Part shown: positions 1-7,980 of the stretch, one piece after another
Numbering within the stretch: position 1 is the first letter of the stretch
Layout of the letters: every line of letters begins with the position of its first letter
Origin: Thiocapsa roseopersicina
Lineage (GTDB): Bacteria > Pseudomonadota > Gammaproteobacteria > Chromatiales > Chromatiaceae
Length of the DNA stretch: 64,000 nucleotides
Assembly (NCBI RefSeq): GCF_900106925.1
Contig: NZ_FNNZ01000002.1
Coordinates: forward strand, 124,001 to 188,000
Direction of reading: 5' to 3'
Notes under the pieces: generated by a model
What the model saw: the letters and a program-made list of their open reading frames with translations, nothing else
The model's database searches: none
What the model was told of the DNA's origin: nothing
Position numbers and translations under genes: made by a program

Positions 1-209
1 GAGGCCCGCGGGACTCGGTCCGCGAGGATATTGCTTCATAGTGCACTCCGGATTCTTTGTTATGGACCCCGTCCCTGGGCCAGTCGGCGAGCTCTCGCGC
101 TGACGACCCTCGCCTGATCGACCGACATGCCGAGAAACCACGGGTGCTCATCGGTCTTGGCAATCATCCCTATCGACCCGGACGATGCCGAGGGGATCTC
201 CGGGCGGCC

Positions 210-223
210 TTGATACAAGTCAA
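210..223. promoter_or_regulatory. FNR/CRP-family type dyad 1 upstream of fccA
   Basis: The sequence TTGATACAAGTCAA matches the TTGAT-N4-ATCAA FNR/ANR consensus with one change in the right arm (GTCAA). It is the most distal of three such dyads. Binding by a specific Fnr-family protein is inferred. Confidence 0.4.
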
Positions 224-247
224 ATTTCACCGGCGGTTGATGGATGA

Positions 248-261
248 TTGATCTTTGTCAA
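248..261. promoter_or_regulatory. FNR/CRP-family type dyad 2 upstream of fccA
   Basis: The sequence TTGATCTTTGTCAA has the same arms as dyad 1 (TTGAT and GTCAA with a four-base spacer) and starts 38 bases downstream of it. Having the same arms twice makes chance less likely. The regulator is not known. Confidence 0.4.
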
Positions 262-343
262 TGACCCTGCGTTTGTTCGGATTTTCGTTGGGGAGACCGC
301 CGCCGCACGGCCGATGTCGGGTGCCGGAACCAACCGATCGGCC

Positions 344-357
344 TTGACTTGAATCAA
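344..357. promoter_or_regulatory. FNR/CRP-family type dyad 3 upstream of fccA
   Basis: The sequence TTGACTTGAATCAA lies inside the longer palindrome CCTTGACTTGAATCAAGG (342-359), whose outer arms CCTTGA and TCAAGG are perfectly complementary. It is 113 bases upstream of the fccA start codon, a plausible operator position. It matches the FNR consensus with one change in the left arm. Confidence 0.45.
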
Positions 358-470
358 GGCCGAGCCCTCGGGAGTCGTTCAAGGTGCCGCGAAAACAACA
401 ATGATCCTCCGGTCGCAACCCTGCAGACGGTCGCAACCCGGAGGCCTGTCGACCCAAAGGAGAGAGTGCC

Positions 471-1061
471 ATGCCAAGACCCACTTGGAGCCGCGCCCTG
501 TGCGTCGGGCTCCTGATCGGGACGTTCCCGAGCCTGCCGCTCCATGCCGAGGAGATCCGCTCCGAGAGCATGCTCGCCAACACCTGCGCCGGCTGTCACG
601 GCACGCTCGGCGCGAGCGCCGGGGAGGTCATGCCGACCATCGGCGGGCTGGACAAGGGTTATCTCGTCGAGGTGCTCACCGACTACAAGACCGGTCGGCG
701 ACCCTCGACCATCATGGGTCGCATCATGCTGGGCTATGGTGATCAGGAGATCAACGCGATCGCGAGCTTTTACGCCGCTCAGCCCTGGGTCTCCACCGAC
801 CGTGTCGCCGTTGCGGATCAACTCGCCGAGGCACCGGCCCTGCACGAACGCTACTGCGAGAGTTGTCATCAGGACGGCGGGCGCTCGCAGGACAAGGAAT
901 CGCCGCGCATGGCAGGGCAATGGGCAGGTTATCTGCAGTACGCCATGCAGGCCTGTCGCGACGGCGAGCGCTGCCACCCGCGCAAGATGAGAAACCGCGT
1001 CGCGGATCTCTCGGACGCGGAAATCGCGGCCCTGGCCCATTTCTACGAAAGTCAGAAGTAA
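471..1061 (+). CDS. fccA: Flavocytochrome c sulfide dehydrogenase, diheme cytochrome subunit
   Basis: This is the electron-accepting cytochrome subunit of periplasmic sulfide dehydrogenase. It takes electrons from the flavoprotein FccB and passes them to soluble c-type carriers. The 196-residue protein starts with a signal peptide (cleavage likely after LHA, residue 26) and has two c-type heme sites, CAGCH at 39-43 and CESCH at 129-133, each in its own cytochrome domain. Met82 or Met86 and the Met near 168 are candidate distal heme ligands. The start has a GGAGAG ribosome site nearby. fccB follows, separated by a 194-bp repeat in which the fccA stop codon lies. FNR-type dyads upstream suggest redox control. 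The family assignment is firm. Confidence 0.93.
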   Translation: MPRPTWSRALCVGLLIGTFPSLPLHAEEIRSESMLANTCAGCHGTLGASAGEVMPTIGGLDKGYLVEVLTDYKTGRRPSTIMGRIMLGYGDQEINAIASFYAAQPWVSTDRVAVADQLAEAPALHERYCESCHQDGGRSQDKESPRMAGQWAGYLQYAMQACRDGERCHPRKMRNRVADLSDAEIAALAHFYESQK

Positions 1062-1253
1062 ACCGCGTCCAGAGCGAGATGCTCGTTTTCGAGTGAGCTC
1101 GACGTTTAGTGCATCCACAGCCCTTAGCGGGGGACGCGGTTTAAAATGATATATTTTTTAATATTTTAAACCGCGCAGACTCCAGCGGTGGTCAAGTCTG
1201 CCGGGGCCGATCCCATCGAAAGAACATCGCATACCGCGCCGGGCGCGGTTTAA
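1060..1253. repeat. Two-module intergenic repeat, copy 1
   Basis: Two back-to-back modules fill the fccA-fccB gap. Module A (1060-1144) begins AAACCGCGTCC and ends GGACGCGGTTTA. An AT-rich linker follows (TGATATATTTTTTAATAT). Module B (1165-1253) begins TTTAAACCGCGC and ends GGCGCGGTTTAA. Each module is therefore bounded by an inverted repeat. The fccA stop codon TAA overlaps the first bases of the element. Module B is close to copy 3 (about 85-90 percent by hand alignment). It resembles a MITE or REP-type element; I know no name for it. Confidence 0.8.
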
Positions 1254-1266
1254 GAGGATCCACAGG

Positions 1267-2550
1267 ATGAACACGCTGACCCGTAGAAACTTTCTGCAGT
1301 CCTCCCTGCTGTCCACGGCCGCCGTGCTTGGCGGGCCGTCGCTCGCCGTGCATGCCGCAACGCCGCCGAAGGCCCGTGTGGTCGTGATCGGCGGCGGTTA
1401 CGGCGGCACCATCGCGGCCAAGTACCTGCAGATGTCGGACCCGGAGATCCGCGTCACCTTGATCGAAAAGGACTCGGCCTACGTCTCCTGCCCGCTCAGC
1501 AACGAGGTGCTCGGCGGCGAGCGCGATCTGGCCAGCCTCACCTTCGACTATCGCGGCCTAACCCGTCGCGGGATCGCCGTGATGCAGGACACCGTCGTCG
1601 AGATCGATCCGGTACAACACTTCGTCACAGGCGCGAGCGGCAACCGCTACAACTACGACAAGTTGATCGTCTCGCCCGGCGTGGATTACGACTGGGCGGC
1701 GATCGAAGGCATGTCCGAGGCGGTGGCCGAAAAGATCCCCCACGCCTGGAAGGCCGGCAAGCAGACCCAAATCCTGCGCAGACAGTTGGAAGCGATGGAG
1801 GACGGCGGCGTCTTCTATATCGTGGCACCGCCGAATCCATTTCGCTGTCCGCCGGGCCCCTACGAGCGCGCCGCACAGGTCGCGCACTATTTCTCGACCC
1901 ATAAGCCCAAATCCAAGATCGTGATCCTCGACGCGAAGGACGCCTTCTCCAAACAGGCACTCTTCCAGGCCGGTTGGGAGGAGCACTACGGCGACATGAT
2001 CGAATGGGTCTCGGGGGCGCAGGGCGGCATCATCGAGGCGATCGACCCCGAGACCCGCACCTTGATGGGGTCGTTCGAGGAATTTAAGGGCGACGTGATC
2101 AACCTGATCCCGCACCAGAAGGCCGGCGCACTCGCGCAAACCGCCGGACTTGCAAATGAATCGGGCTGGTGCCCGGTGGATCAGCGGACCTTCGAGTCTT
2201 CGATCCACAAGGATATCCATGTGATCGGCGATGCCTGTATCGCCGGGGCAATGCCGAAATCCGGCTATTCTGCCAACTCGCAGGGCAAGGTCTGCGCTGC
2301 CGCCATCGTCGCTGCGATCAACGGCGAAGCCGCACCCGCGCCGTCCTATGTCAACACCTGCTACAGCATCATCGCGCCCGAGCACGGTATCTCGGTCGCG
2401 GGTGTCTATCGGCTCGAAGACGGGCGCATCGTGGACATACCCGGAGCAGGCGGGGTCTCGCCGGCCGACGCGGATGCCCGAACGCGCGCACTCGAACAAC
2501 AGTTCGCGCTGGACTGGTTCCGCAACATCACCTCGGACATGTTCACCTAA
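1267..2550 (+). CDS. fccB: Flavocytochrome c sulfide dehydrogenase, flavoprotein subunit
   Basis: This is the catalytic subunit that oxidises sulfide to sulfur/polysulfide in the periplasm. The 427-residue protein has a twin-arginine signal (RR at 6-7, TRRNFLQ; cleavage near VHA, 30), so it is exported folded with FAD. The FAD-binding GGGYGG is at 42-47. Cys75 in YVSCP corresponds to the cysteine that binds FAD covalently in the Allochromatium enzyme (mature Cys42 with an offset of 33). Cys194 in FRCPPGP matches mature Cys161, one half of the redox disulfide; Cys365 is the likely partner. The C-terminal FCSD-flavin domain is present. It follows fccA and ends inside a second copy of the repeat. 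Confidence 0.95.
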   Translation: MNTLTRRNFLQSSLLSTAAVLGGPSLAVHAATPPKARVVVIGGGYGGTIAAKYLQMSDPEIRVTLIEKDSAYVSCPLSNEVLGGERDLASLTFDYRGLTRRGIAVMQDTVVEIDPVQHFVTGASGNRYNYDKLIVSPGVDYDWAAIEGMSEAVAEKIPHAWKAGKQTQILRRQLEAMEDGGVFYIVAPPNPFRCPPGPYERAAQVAHYFSTHKPKSKIVILDAKDAFSKQALFQAGWEEHYGDMIEWVSGAQGGIIEAIDPETRTLMGSFEEFKGDVINLIPHQKAGALAQTAGLANESGWCPVDQRTFESSIHKDIHVIGDACIAGAMPKSGYSANSQGKVCAAAIVAAINGEAAPAPSYVNTCYSIIAPEHGISVAGVYRLEDGRIVDIPGAGGVSPADADARTRALEQQFALDWFRNITSDMFT

Positions 2551-2742
2551 ACCGCGCCCGGAGCGACATGCGTTGTTTTTATTGTCCGTTTGGCTTCGGA
2601 GATATCCTCGATCCCGGTGAGACGCGGTTTAGAATTGAATATTTTTGAATACCTTAAACTGCACCAGCTCAGACAGTCGTCGGAGCTGGCACGGCCAGAC
2701 CACTCCAACAAACGACGCATTCCGCACCGAGCGAGGTTTAAG
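2549..2742. repeat. Two-module intergenic repeat, copy 2
   Basis: It begins AAACCGCGCCC at the fccB stop codon and shows the same plan: module A ends GACGCGGTTTA near 2633, then an AT-rich linker, then module B from CTTAAACTGCACC to GCGAGGTTTAAG. Module B is the most diverged of the three copies, yet the boundaries and length (194 bp) match copy 1. Confidence 0.7.
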
Positions 2743-2767
2743 TGATGCGACAGCTCGCGGGAACATC

Positions 2768-3361
2768 ATGACTCCAGCAAACCTAAGCCCGTCGACGCTC
2801 CAACTTGCCCTGATCGGCCTGATCGGACTTGCACTGGTCGGGCCGTCGACGGTGGCGAATGCGCAGCCGAGTACTCGTCCGGAGGTTGACCCGGCGACCG
2901 CACCACAGGTCGACCCGTCGAGTCTTCGAGCGCTGGAGCAGCGTGTCGAGGAACTGGAGCGACGTGTCGAACGCATGGGATCCGCGCCGAGCTCGGGAGG
3001 CTCCGCCTCCGCACCCTCGAAGACCGGCGACATTCACTGGAGTTTCGATGCCGCGCTGAGCCGGGATCCGTTCAACGTCAAGCATCAGAGCTTCGATCGA
3101 GGATCCGGGCGATTCGACGTCCTGCTCAAGGTCGTCGCTCCGATCCCCGACCCGACCCCTTGGCAGGTTCCGTCCGGCGCGCCCGTGCCCGTCGCCGCCC
3201 GGATCGGACTCGCGGACGGAACCGCGAGCGAGAGCCTCGTCTTCCGCCTGGCCCGCGGGCCGCGGCTCGAGCCGGGAGCCATCCTTCACATCGAGGCTCA
3301 AGTCCCGCCCGAGCAGGCCGCCGCGATCAGTGGTCTGTCCGTCGGCATACGCCGGGAGTAA
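2768..3361 (+). CDS. Secreted coiled-coil protein downstream of fccB
   Basis: I do not recognise this 197-residue protein as a named family. It has an N-terminal signal sequence (hydrophobic stretch about 11-31, likely cleavage after ANA), then a low-complexity Pro/Asp region and a short Leu/Glu/Arg heptad segment (LEQRVEELERRVERM) that should form a coiled coil. A Gly/Ser linker and a beta-rich C-terminal domain of about 110 residues follow. An upstream in-frame start would place coding sequence inside the repeat, so ATG 2768 is preferred. Its position after fccB suggests a periplasmic role near sulfide oxidation, which is inference only. Confidence 0.65.
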   Translation: MTPANLSPSTLQLALIGLIGLALVGPSTVANAQPSTRPEVDPATAPQVDPSSLRALEQRVEELERRVERMGSAPSSGGSASAPSKTGDIHWSFDAALSRDPFNVKHQSFDRGSGRFDVLLKVVAPIPDPTPWQVPSGAPVPVAARIGLADGTASESLVFRLARGPRLEPGAILHIEAQVPPEQAAAISGLSVGIRRE

Positions 3362-3540
3362 ACGCCTTCGCGTTCTCTGTGTTCTTTGCGGTTCAACTGC
3401 TCTTTTTAGGTTGACCCGACACACCGGAGACGACCCGCGTGGGCGGTTTTCCGGGCGGTGTTCGGTATCCGATCGAGGGCCGGACGAGCGCTCCTGTGCT
3501 ACCGTTCGCCTCATCGCTCCGACTCCCCGACGAGACCCCC

Positions 3541-6261
3541 ATGGCGACACGCTACCCTTTGATCCTGGTCGACGCCTCCGGCTATCTGTTCCGCGCCTAT
3601 CACGCCCTGCCCAAACTGACCAACTCCAAAGGCGAGGCGACCGGAGCGCTGATGGGTGTCGTCAGCATGCTGCGCAAGCTCATCGACGAGCATCGACCCG
3701 ACTACATCGGCGTGGTCTTCGATGCGCCCGGCAAGACCTTTCGCGACTCTATCTATCCCGAATACAAGGCCAACCGACCGGCCATGCCCGACGAGCTGCG
3801 CGAGCAGATCCTGCCGCTGCAGGAGGTGATCCGAGCGATGGGATTGCCGCTGCTGGTGATCCCGGACGTGGAGGCCGACGACGTGATCGGCACGCTCGCG
3901 ACCCGCGCCGCTGCGCAGGGCATCCCGACGCTGGTGTCGACCGGGGACAAGGACATGGCGCAGCTCGTCGGCGAGCATGTCACGCTGGTGAATACGATGA
4001 CGGATACGGTGCTGGATTCGGCGGGTGTCGAAGAGAAGTTCGGCGTGCCGCCCGAGCGCATCGTCGACTATCTGGCCCTGATGGGCGACAGCGTCGACAA
4101 CATCCCCGGCGTGCCCAAGTGCGGCCCCAAGACCGCGGCCAAGTGGATCGCTGACTTTGGGGATCTGGACGGGGTGATCGCCAACGCGGACAAGATCACG
4201 GGTAAGGTCGGGGAGAATCTGCGCGCGGTGCTGGACCAATTGCCCCTGTCGCGCGAGCTCACGACCATCAAGCGGGATGTGGCGCTCGACCTGGAGCCCG
4301 CGGATCTGCGCCCTGCCCCGCCGGATCGCGAGACGCTGCGCGGTTGGTACGAGCGCTTGGAGTCGCGCCGCCTGCTCGCCACCCTGAAAGACGCGGACAC
4401 CGACGCCGCGCAGCCTGCCGACGCCGAGACAGCGACGGGGTCGAAGCCGAGCCAGGACTACGAGGTGGTCCTCACCCGAGACGCCTTCGATGCCTGGGTC
4501 GCGAAGCTCGAGTCCGCAGATCTGTTCGCCTTCGATACCGAAACGACCGACCTCGACTACATGCGCGCGGAGCTGGTCGGCCTCTCGGTGTCCGTCGAGC
4601 CGGGAACGGCCGCCTATGTCCCGGTCGCCCATGTCTACCCGGGCGCGCCGGATCAACTGGACCGCCTGAAGGTGCTCGAACGGCTGAAACCCCTGCTTGA
4701 GGATCCCGACCGTCGCAAGGTCGGCCAGAACCTCAAGTACGACATGAGCATCCTGGCCCGTTACGCCATAGAGCTGCGCGGCATCGCCCACGACACCATG
4801 CTCGAGAGCTATGTCCTCGACAGCACGGCGACCCGCCACGATATGGACTCGCTGGCCAAGAAATACCTGGACCACGACACCGTCCACTTCGAGGATATCG
4901 CCGGCAAGGGCGCCAAGCAGCTCACCTTCGATCAGATCCCGCTGGAGCAGGCCGGACACTACGCCGCCGAAGACGCCGATGTGACCCTGCGCCTGCATCG
5001 CGCACTCTGGCCCCGTCTGGAGGCGATCCCGAGCATGGCCGCGCTCTACCGGGAGATCGAGGTCCCGCTGATCCCCATCCTCTCGCGCATGGAGCGCCAC
5101 GGCGTGCGGATCGATCCGGATCTGCTCGCCGCGCAGAGCGCAGAGCTTGCCAAGCGCATCCAGGAGATCGAGATCCGAGCCTACGAGACGGCCGGGCGAC
5201 GCTTCAACATGGGCTCGCCCAAGCAGATCGGCGCGATCTTTTTCGAGGAGTTGGGTCTGCCGGTGGTCGCCAAGACACCGACCGGTGCACCCTCGACCTC
5301 GGAGTCGGTGCTCGAACAGCTCGCCGCCGACGGCCATGCGCTGCCGGATCTGATTCTGCAACACCGCAGCCTCTCGAAGCTGAAATCCACCTACACCGAC
5401 AAGCTCCGCCAGATGGTCAACCCGGATACCGGGCGGGTCCACACCTCCTACCATCAGGCGGTGGCCGCGACCGGCCGGCTTTCCTCCAGCGATCCGAATC
5501 TGCAGAACATCCCGATCCGCACCGACGAGGGTCGCCGGATCCGCCGCGCCTTCGTCGCCGAGCCGGGAAACCGGCTGCTCGCCGCCGACTACTCCCAGAT
5601 CGAGCTGCGCATCATGGCCCATCTCTCGGGCGACGAACGGCTGCTCGCGGCCTTCGCGAGCGGGCTCGACATCCATCGCGCGACCGCCGCCGAGATCCTT
5701 GGACTCGCCCCCGAGGCGGTCACCGGGGAGCAGCGCCGCTCGGCCAAGGCGATCAACTTCGGACTCATCTACGGCATGTCCGCCTTCGGGCTCGCCAAGC
5801 AGCTCGGCATCGAGCGCGGTGCGGCACAGGAATACGTGGATCGTTACTTCCAGCGCTATCCCGGGGTCAAGGACTTCATGGAGCGCACCCGCACCCAAGC
5901 GCACGAGGACCGCTATGTCGAGACCCTGTTTGGCCGCCGGCTTTATCTCGCCGAGATCGGGCACAGCAACCAGAGTCGCCGCGCCGCCGCCGAGCGGACC
6001 GCCATCAACGCGCCAATGCAGGGCACGGCCGCCGACATCATCAAGCGCGCCATGATCGCGACGGATCATTGGATCCAGTCCGAGCGGCCGCCGGTGCGGA
6101 TGATCATGCAGGTGCATGACGAGCTGGTGTTCGAGATCACCGCCGATGCAGTCGAGGCGGCCGCCGAGAGAATTCGCTCTGCGATGGAATCCGCTGCGGA
6201 GCTGGCGGTTCCGCTCGTCGTCGATATCGGGGTGGGAGAGAACTGGGACGAGGCCCATTAA
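3541..6261 (+). CDS. polA: DNA polymerase I
   Basis: This enzyme fills gaps and removes RNA primers in replication and repair. The 906-residue protein has all three domains: an N-terminal 5' nuclease (begins MATRYPLILVDASGYLFRAY, with GDSVDNIPGVP around 180-190), a 3'-5' exonuclease with its acidic pair intact (FDTET, Asp332 and Glu334), and a family A polymerase domain with DYSQIELR (Asp683), the O-helix region KAINFGLIYGM, and QVHDE (Asp860). The length is normal for the family. A GTG 34 codons upstream is open, but ATG 3541 gives the conserved N-terminus. It is followed by repeat copy 3. Confidence 0.96.
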   Translation: MATRYPLILVDASGYLFRAYHALPKLTNSKGEATGALMGVVSMLRKLIDEHRPDYIGVVFDAPGKTFRDSIYPEYKANRPAMPDELREQILPLQEVIRAMGLPLLVIPDVEADDVIGTLATRAAAQGIPTLVSTGDKDMAQLVGEHVTLVNTMTDTVLDSAGVEEKFGVPPERIVDYLALMGDSVDNIPGVPKCGPKTAAKWIADFGDLDGVIANADKITGKVGENLRAVLDQLPLSRELTTIKRDVALDLEPADLRPAPPDRETLRGWYERLESRRLLATLKDADTDAAQPADAETATGSKPSQDYEVVLTRDAFDAWVAKLESADLFAFDTETTDLDYMRAELVGLSVSVEPGTAAYVPVAHVYPGAPDQLDRLKVLERLKPLLEDPDRRKVGQNLKYDMSILARYAIELRGIAHDTMLESYVLDSTATRHDMDSLAKKYLDHDTVHFEDIAGKGAKQLTFDQIPLEQAGHYAAEDADVTLRLHRALWPRLEAIPSMAALYREIEVPLIPILSRMERHGVRIDPDLLAAQSAELAKRIQEIEIRAYETAGRRFNMGSPKQIGAIFFEELGLPVVAKTPTGAPSTSESVLEQLAADGHALPDLILQHRSLSKLKSTYTDKLRQMVNPDTGRVHTSYHQAVAATGRLSSSDPNLQNIPIRTDEGRRIRRAFVAEPGNRLLAADYSQIELRIMAHLSGDERLLAAFASGLDIHRATAAEILGLAPEAVTGEQRRSAKAINFGLIYGMSAFGLAKQLGIERGAAQEYVDRYFQRYPGVKDFMERTRTQAHEDRYVETLFGRRLYLAEIGHSNQSRRAAAERTAINAPMQGTAADIIKRAMIATDHWIQSERPPVRMIMQVHDELVFEITADAVEAAAERIRSAMESAAELAVPLVVDIGVGENWDEAH

Positions 6262-6264
6262 TCG

Positions 6265-6452
6265 AAATCGCGCCCGGGGTTATATGTGTCGGTTGGGGAT
6301 ACGCGAAGGCTTGGCTCTACACTGGACGAGTGGCGATGCGCGATTTAGATTAAATTTTAGTATTTTAAACCGCGCCGGCTCCAGCGATTGCCAAGTCTGC
6401 CGGGGCCGGTCCCATCCAAAAACATCACATACCACGCTGGGCGCGGTTTAAA
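6265..6452. repeat. Two-module intergenic repeat, copy 3
   Basis: It begins AAATCGCGCCC four bases after the polA stop. Module A ends GCGCGATTTAGA near 6350, then an AT-rich linker (TTAAATTTTAGTAT), then module B from TTTAAACCGCGCC to GGCGCGGTTTAAA. Module B aligns closely with copy 1, including CAAGTCTGCCGGGGCCG and TCCCATC. The length is 188 bp. Confidence 0.75.
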
Positions 6453-6762
6453 CATCCGAGGAACTTACTCAAGTGCACCCTGTCGTATTTGCCGAGCGCA
6501 TCGGGGTTGCCCATCCCCCCTGAGGGCAGCCCCAAATCCCGGCATCCCCAAGCCGGGGAAGCGATTACCCCGGAGTCCTGACCCCAGAACTCCGGGGGTT
6601 CTTTTTCCGGGTTTCCGGACCGACATCCCCTTGAGTCCATTTGGCTCGCTCTCGACCGAGTTCCGGATTCCAGGTCGGGGAATATCGCGTCATCAGGTTG
6701 ACATGACTCCGCCTTAAACTCGCTCGACGGCTATTTTGCCGCGCGAGACGGGATGAACGGGA
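6453..6762. other. Intergenic region between polA repeat and glycosyltransferase
   Basis: No gene is seen here. Its one clear element is the hairpin at 6568-6606. The rest is rich in C and G runs. It must also contain the promoter of the downstream glycosyltransferase gene, but no box is convincing. Confidence 0.5.
6568..6606 (+). terminator. Rho-independent terminator, plus strand
   Basis: Arms CCCCGGAGT (6568-6576) and ACTCCGGGG (6589-6597) are perfectly complementary over nine pairs, with a 12-base loop. They are followed by GTTCTTTTT. This is a good intrinsic terminator for transcription coming from polA. Confidence 0.75.
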
Positions 6763-7467
6763 ATGCTTCCGGCCGATATCACACTGATCCTTCCGACGCG
6801 CGACGAGGCCCACAATATCCGGCAATTCCTGGCGTCCGTTCCCGCGCAGATCCGGCTCATCGTGGTGGATGCGAGCCGGGACGAGACACCGGACCTAATC
6901 GAGACACTGCGCCCCGAGCGCACGCTCGTCATGCGCGAACCCGGATCCGTCACGCAAGCGAGACAACGGGGCGCCGATCTCGCACGGACCGAATGGCTGC
7001 TGTTCAGCGATGCCGATATCCTCTTTCCGCCGGGTTATTTCGAGAAGCTCGCGTGCCTTTCCGAGAGTGCGGTGTATTACGGACCGAAGCTCTCCACAGA
7101 CCGCTTTCGCGCCTATTACAACCGCATCGCCCGCGCCCAAGCGCTGAGCCACGCCTGCGGAATACCGGCCGCATCGGGCTCCAATCTACTGATACGGCGG
7201 GATGCACTCGCGTGCGTGGGCGGTTTCGACCTGAGATTGACCTGCAACGAGGACTCGGAGGTCGTCTGGCGTCTTCGGCGGGCGGGTTTTCGGGTGTCGT
7301 TTCGAAAGGATCTGGTCGTTCACGCGACCGACCATCGACGCATCGCAGGCAGCCGATGGAACAAGACTCGGCATTCGATCACGCGCTGCATCCTGCTCTA
7401 TACGAATCTGATGCCCGTGAAATATCGCACCTACGATTGGGGCTATTGGCAACATCGCGACGGCTGA
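6763..7467 (+). CDS. Family 2 glycosyltransferase
   Basis: This 234-residue GT-A fold enzyme would transfer a sugar from a nucleotide-sugar donor to an unknown acceptor at the cytoplasmic face. The fold signatures are LILPTRDEAHNI near the start (residues 8-19), VVDASRDET at 34-42, and the DXD-type metal/donor site SDAD at 82-85. NEDSEVVWRLRRAG later in the protein is the usual GT2 acceptor-side ED motif followed by the RxxRxG-like helix. There is no long membrane anchor. It stands alone, with a PilZ gene 115 bases downstream on the same strand, so the two may be co-transcribed. The acceptor cannot be told from sequence. Confidence 0.85.
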   Translation: MLPADITLILPTRDEAHNIRQFLASVPAQIRLIVVDASRDETPDLIETLRPERTLVMREPGSVTQARQRGADLARTEWLLFSDADILFPPGYFEKLACLSESAVYYGPKLSTDRFRAYYNRIARAQALSHACGIPAASGSNLLIRRDALACVGGFDLRLTCNEDSEVVWRLRRAGFRVSFRKDLVVHATDHRRIAGSRWNKTRHSITRCILLYTNLMPVKYRTYDWGYWQHRDG

Positions 7468-7582
7468 CCAAGACGGCTCCATCCTCGGCAAGATTCATCG
7501 TTCCGTCACGCGACTTCAACCGATTCGTCAAGTCGAGTCTCTACTATCGCGCGAAGCCAATGATCAGGGGAGAGACTGTCTA

Positions 7583-7939
7583 ATGACCATCGAACGCCGC
7601 TACTGCGCCCGACACCCGATCGACCTTCAGGTCTCGATCCGTTACCGCAAGCGCCGCTTCATCTGCGCCCGCGCCTGCAACCTGTCCGACCAGGGGATGT
7701 TCCTCGAGGTCAGCAACCTTACCCTTCCGACCGGTATTCTGGTCGAGCTCGAGCTCGAGTGTCTCGGCAAGGATTGGCTGATCCCGGCCATCGTGGTCCA
7801 CCATCGCGGATCCGGCATCGGCGTCATGTTCCGGGATCCTCAAGCGGACCTCTACCGGGGACTCACACGGGACATGACACGCCGGCCGCCGCCCCCGCAG
7901 GCCATCGACTCGACCGGCCGTCAATCGAGCGCACGCTGA
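7583..7939 (+). CDS. PilZ domain protein
   Basis: This is a 118-residue single-domain PilZ protein, expected to bind cyclic di-GMP. The two ligand motifs are visible: an arginine-rich RRYCAR at residues 5-10 (RxxxR) and NLSDQG around 33-38 (the D/NxSxxG motif). A beta-barrel-like body follows, with GSGIGVMF near 76-83. The C-terminal 20 residues are Pro/Arg-rich and probably disordered. A GGGGAGAG ribosome site precedes the ATG. The window also encodes a GGDEF-EAL protein, but it is far away and no direct link can be shown. Confidence 0.87.
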   Translation: MTIERRYCARHPIDLQVSIRYRKRRFICARACNLSDQGMFLEVSNLTLPTGILVELELECLGKDWLIPAIVVHHRGSGIGVMFRDPQADLYRGLTRDMTRRPPPPQAIDSTGRQSSAR

Positions 7940-7980
7940 GCCGGACAACACCGCCGCCGATCAGCCCTCTCGAAGAGGCA

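Larger units (their letters stand above)
1..470. promoter_or_regulatory. Upstream region of fccA, no gene seen
   Basis: I see no convincing coding region in this stretch; the open frames are short and lack recognisable motifs. Its notable content is three FNR-type dyads (annotated separately) between 210 and 357, about 110 to 260 bases upstream of the fccA start. It therefore most likely holds the fccA promoter. No confident -35/-10 pair was picked. The first 200 bases could also include the end of an unrelated transcription unit cut off by the window edge. Confidence 0.5.
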
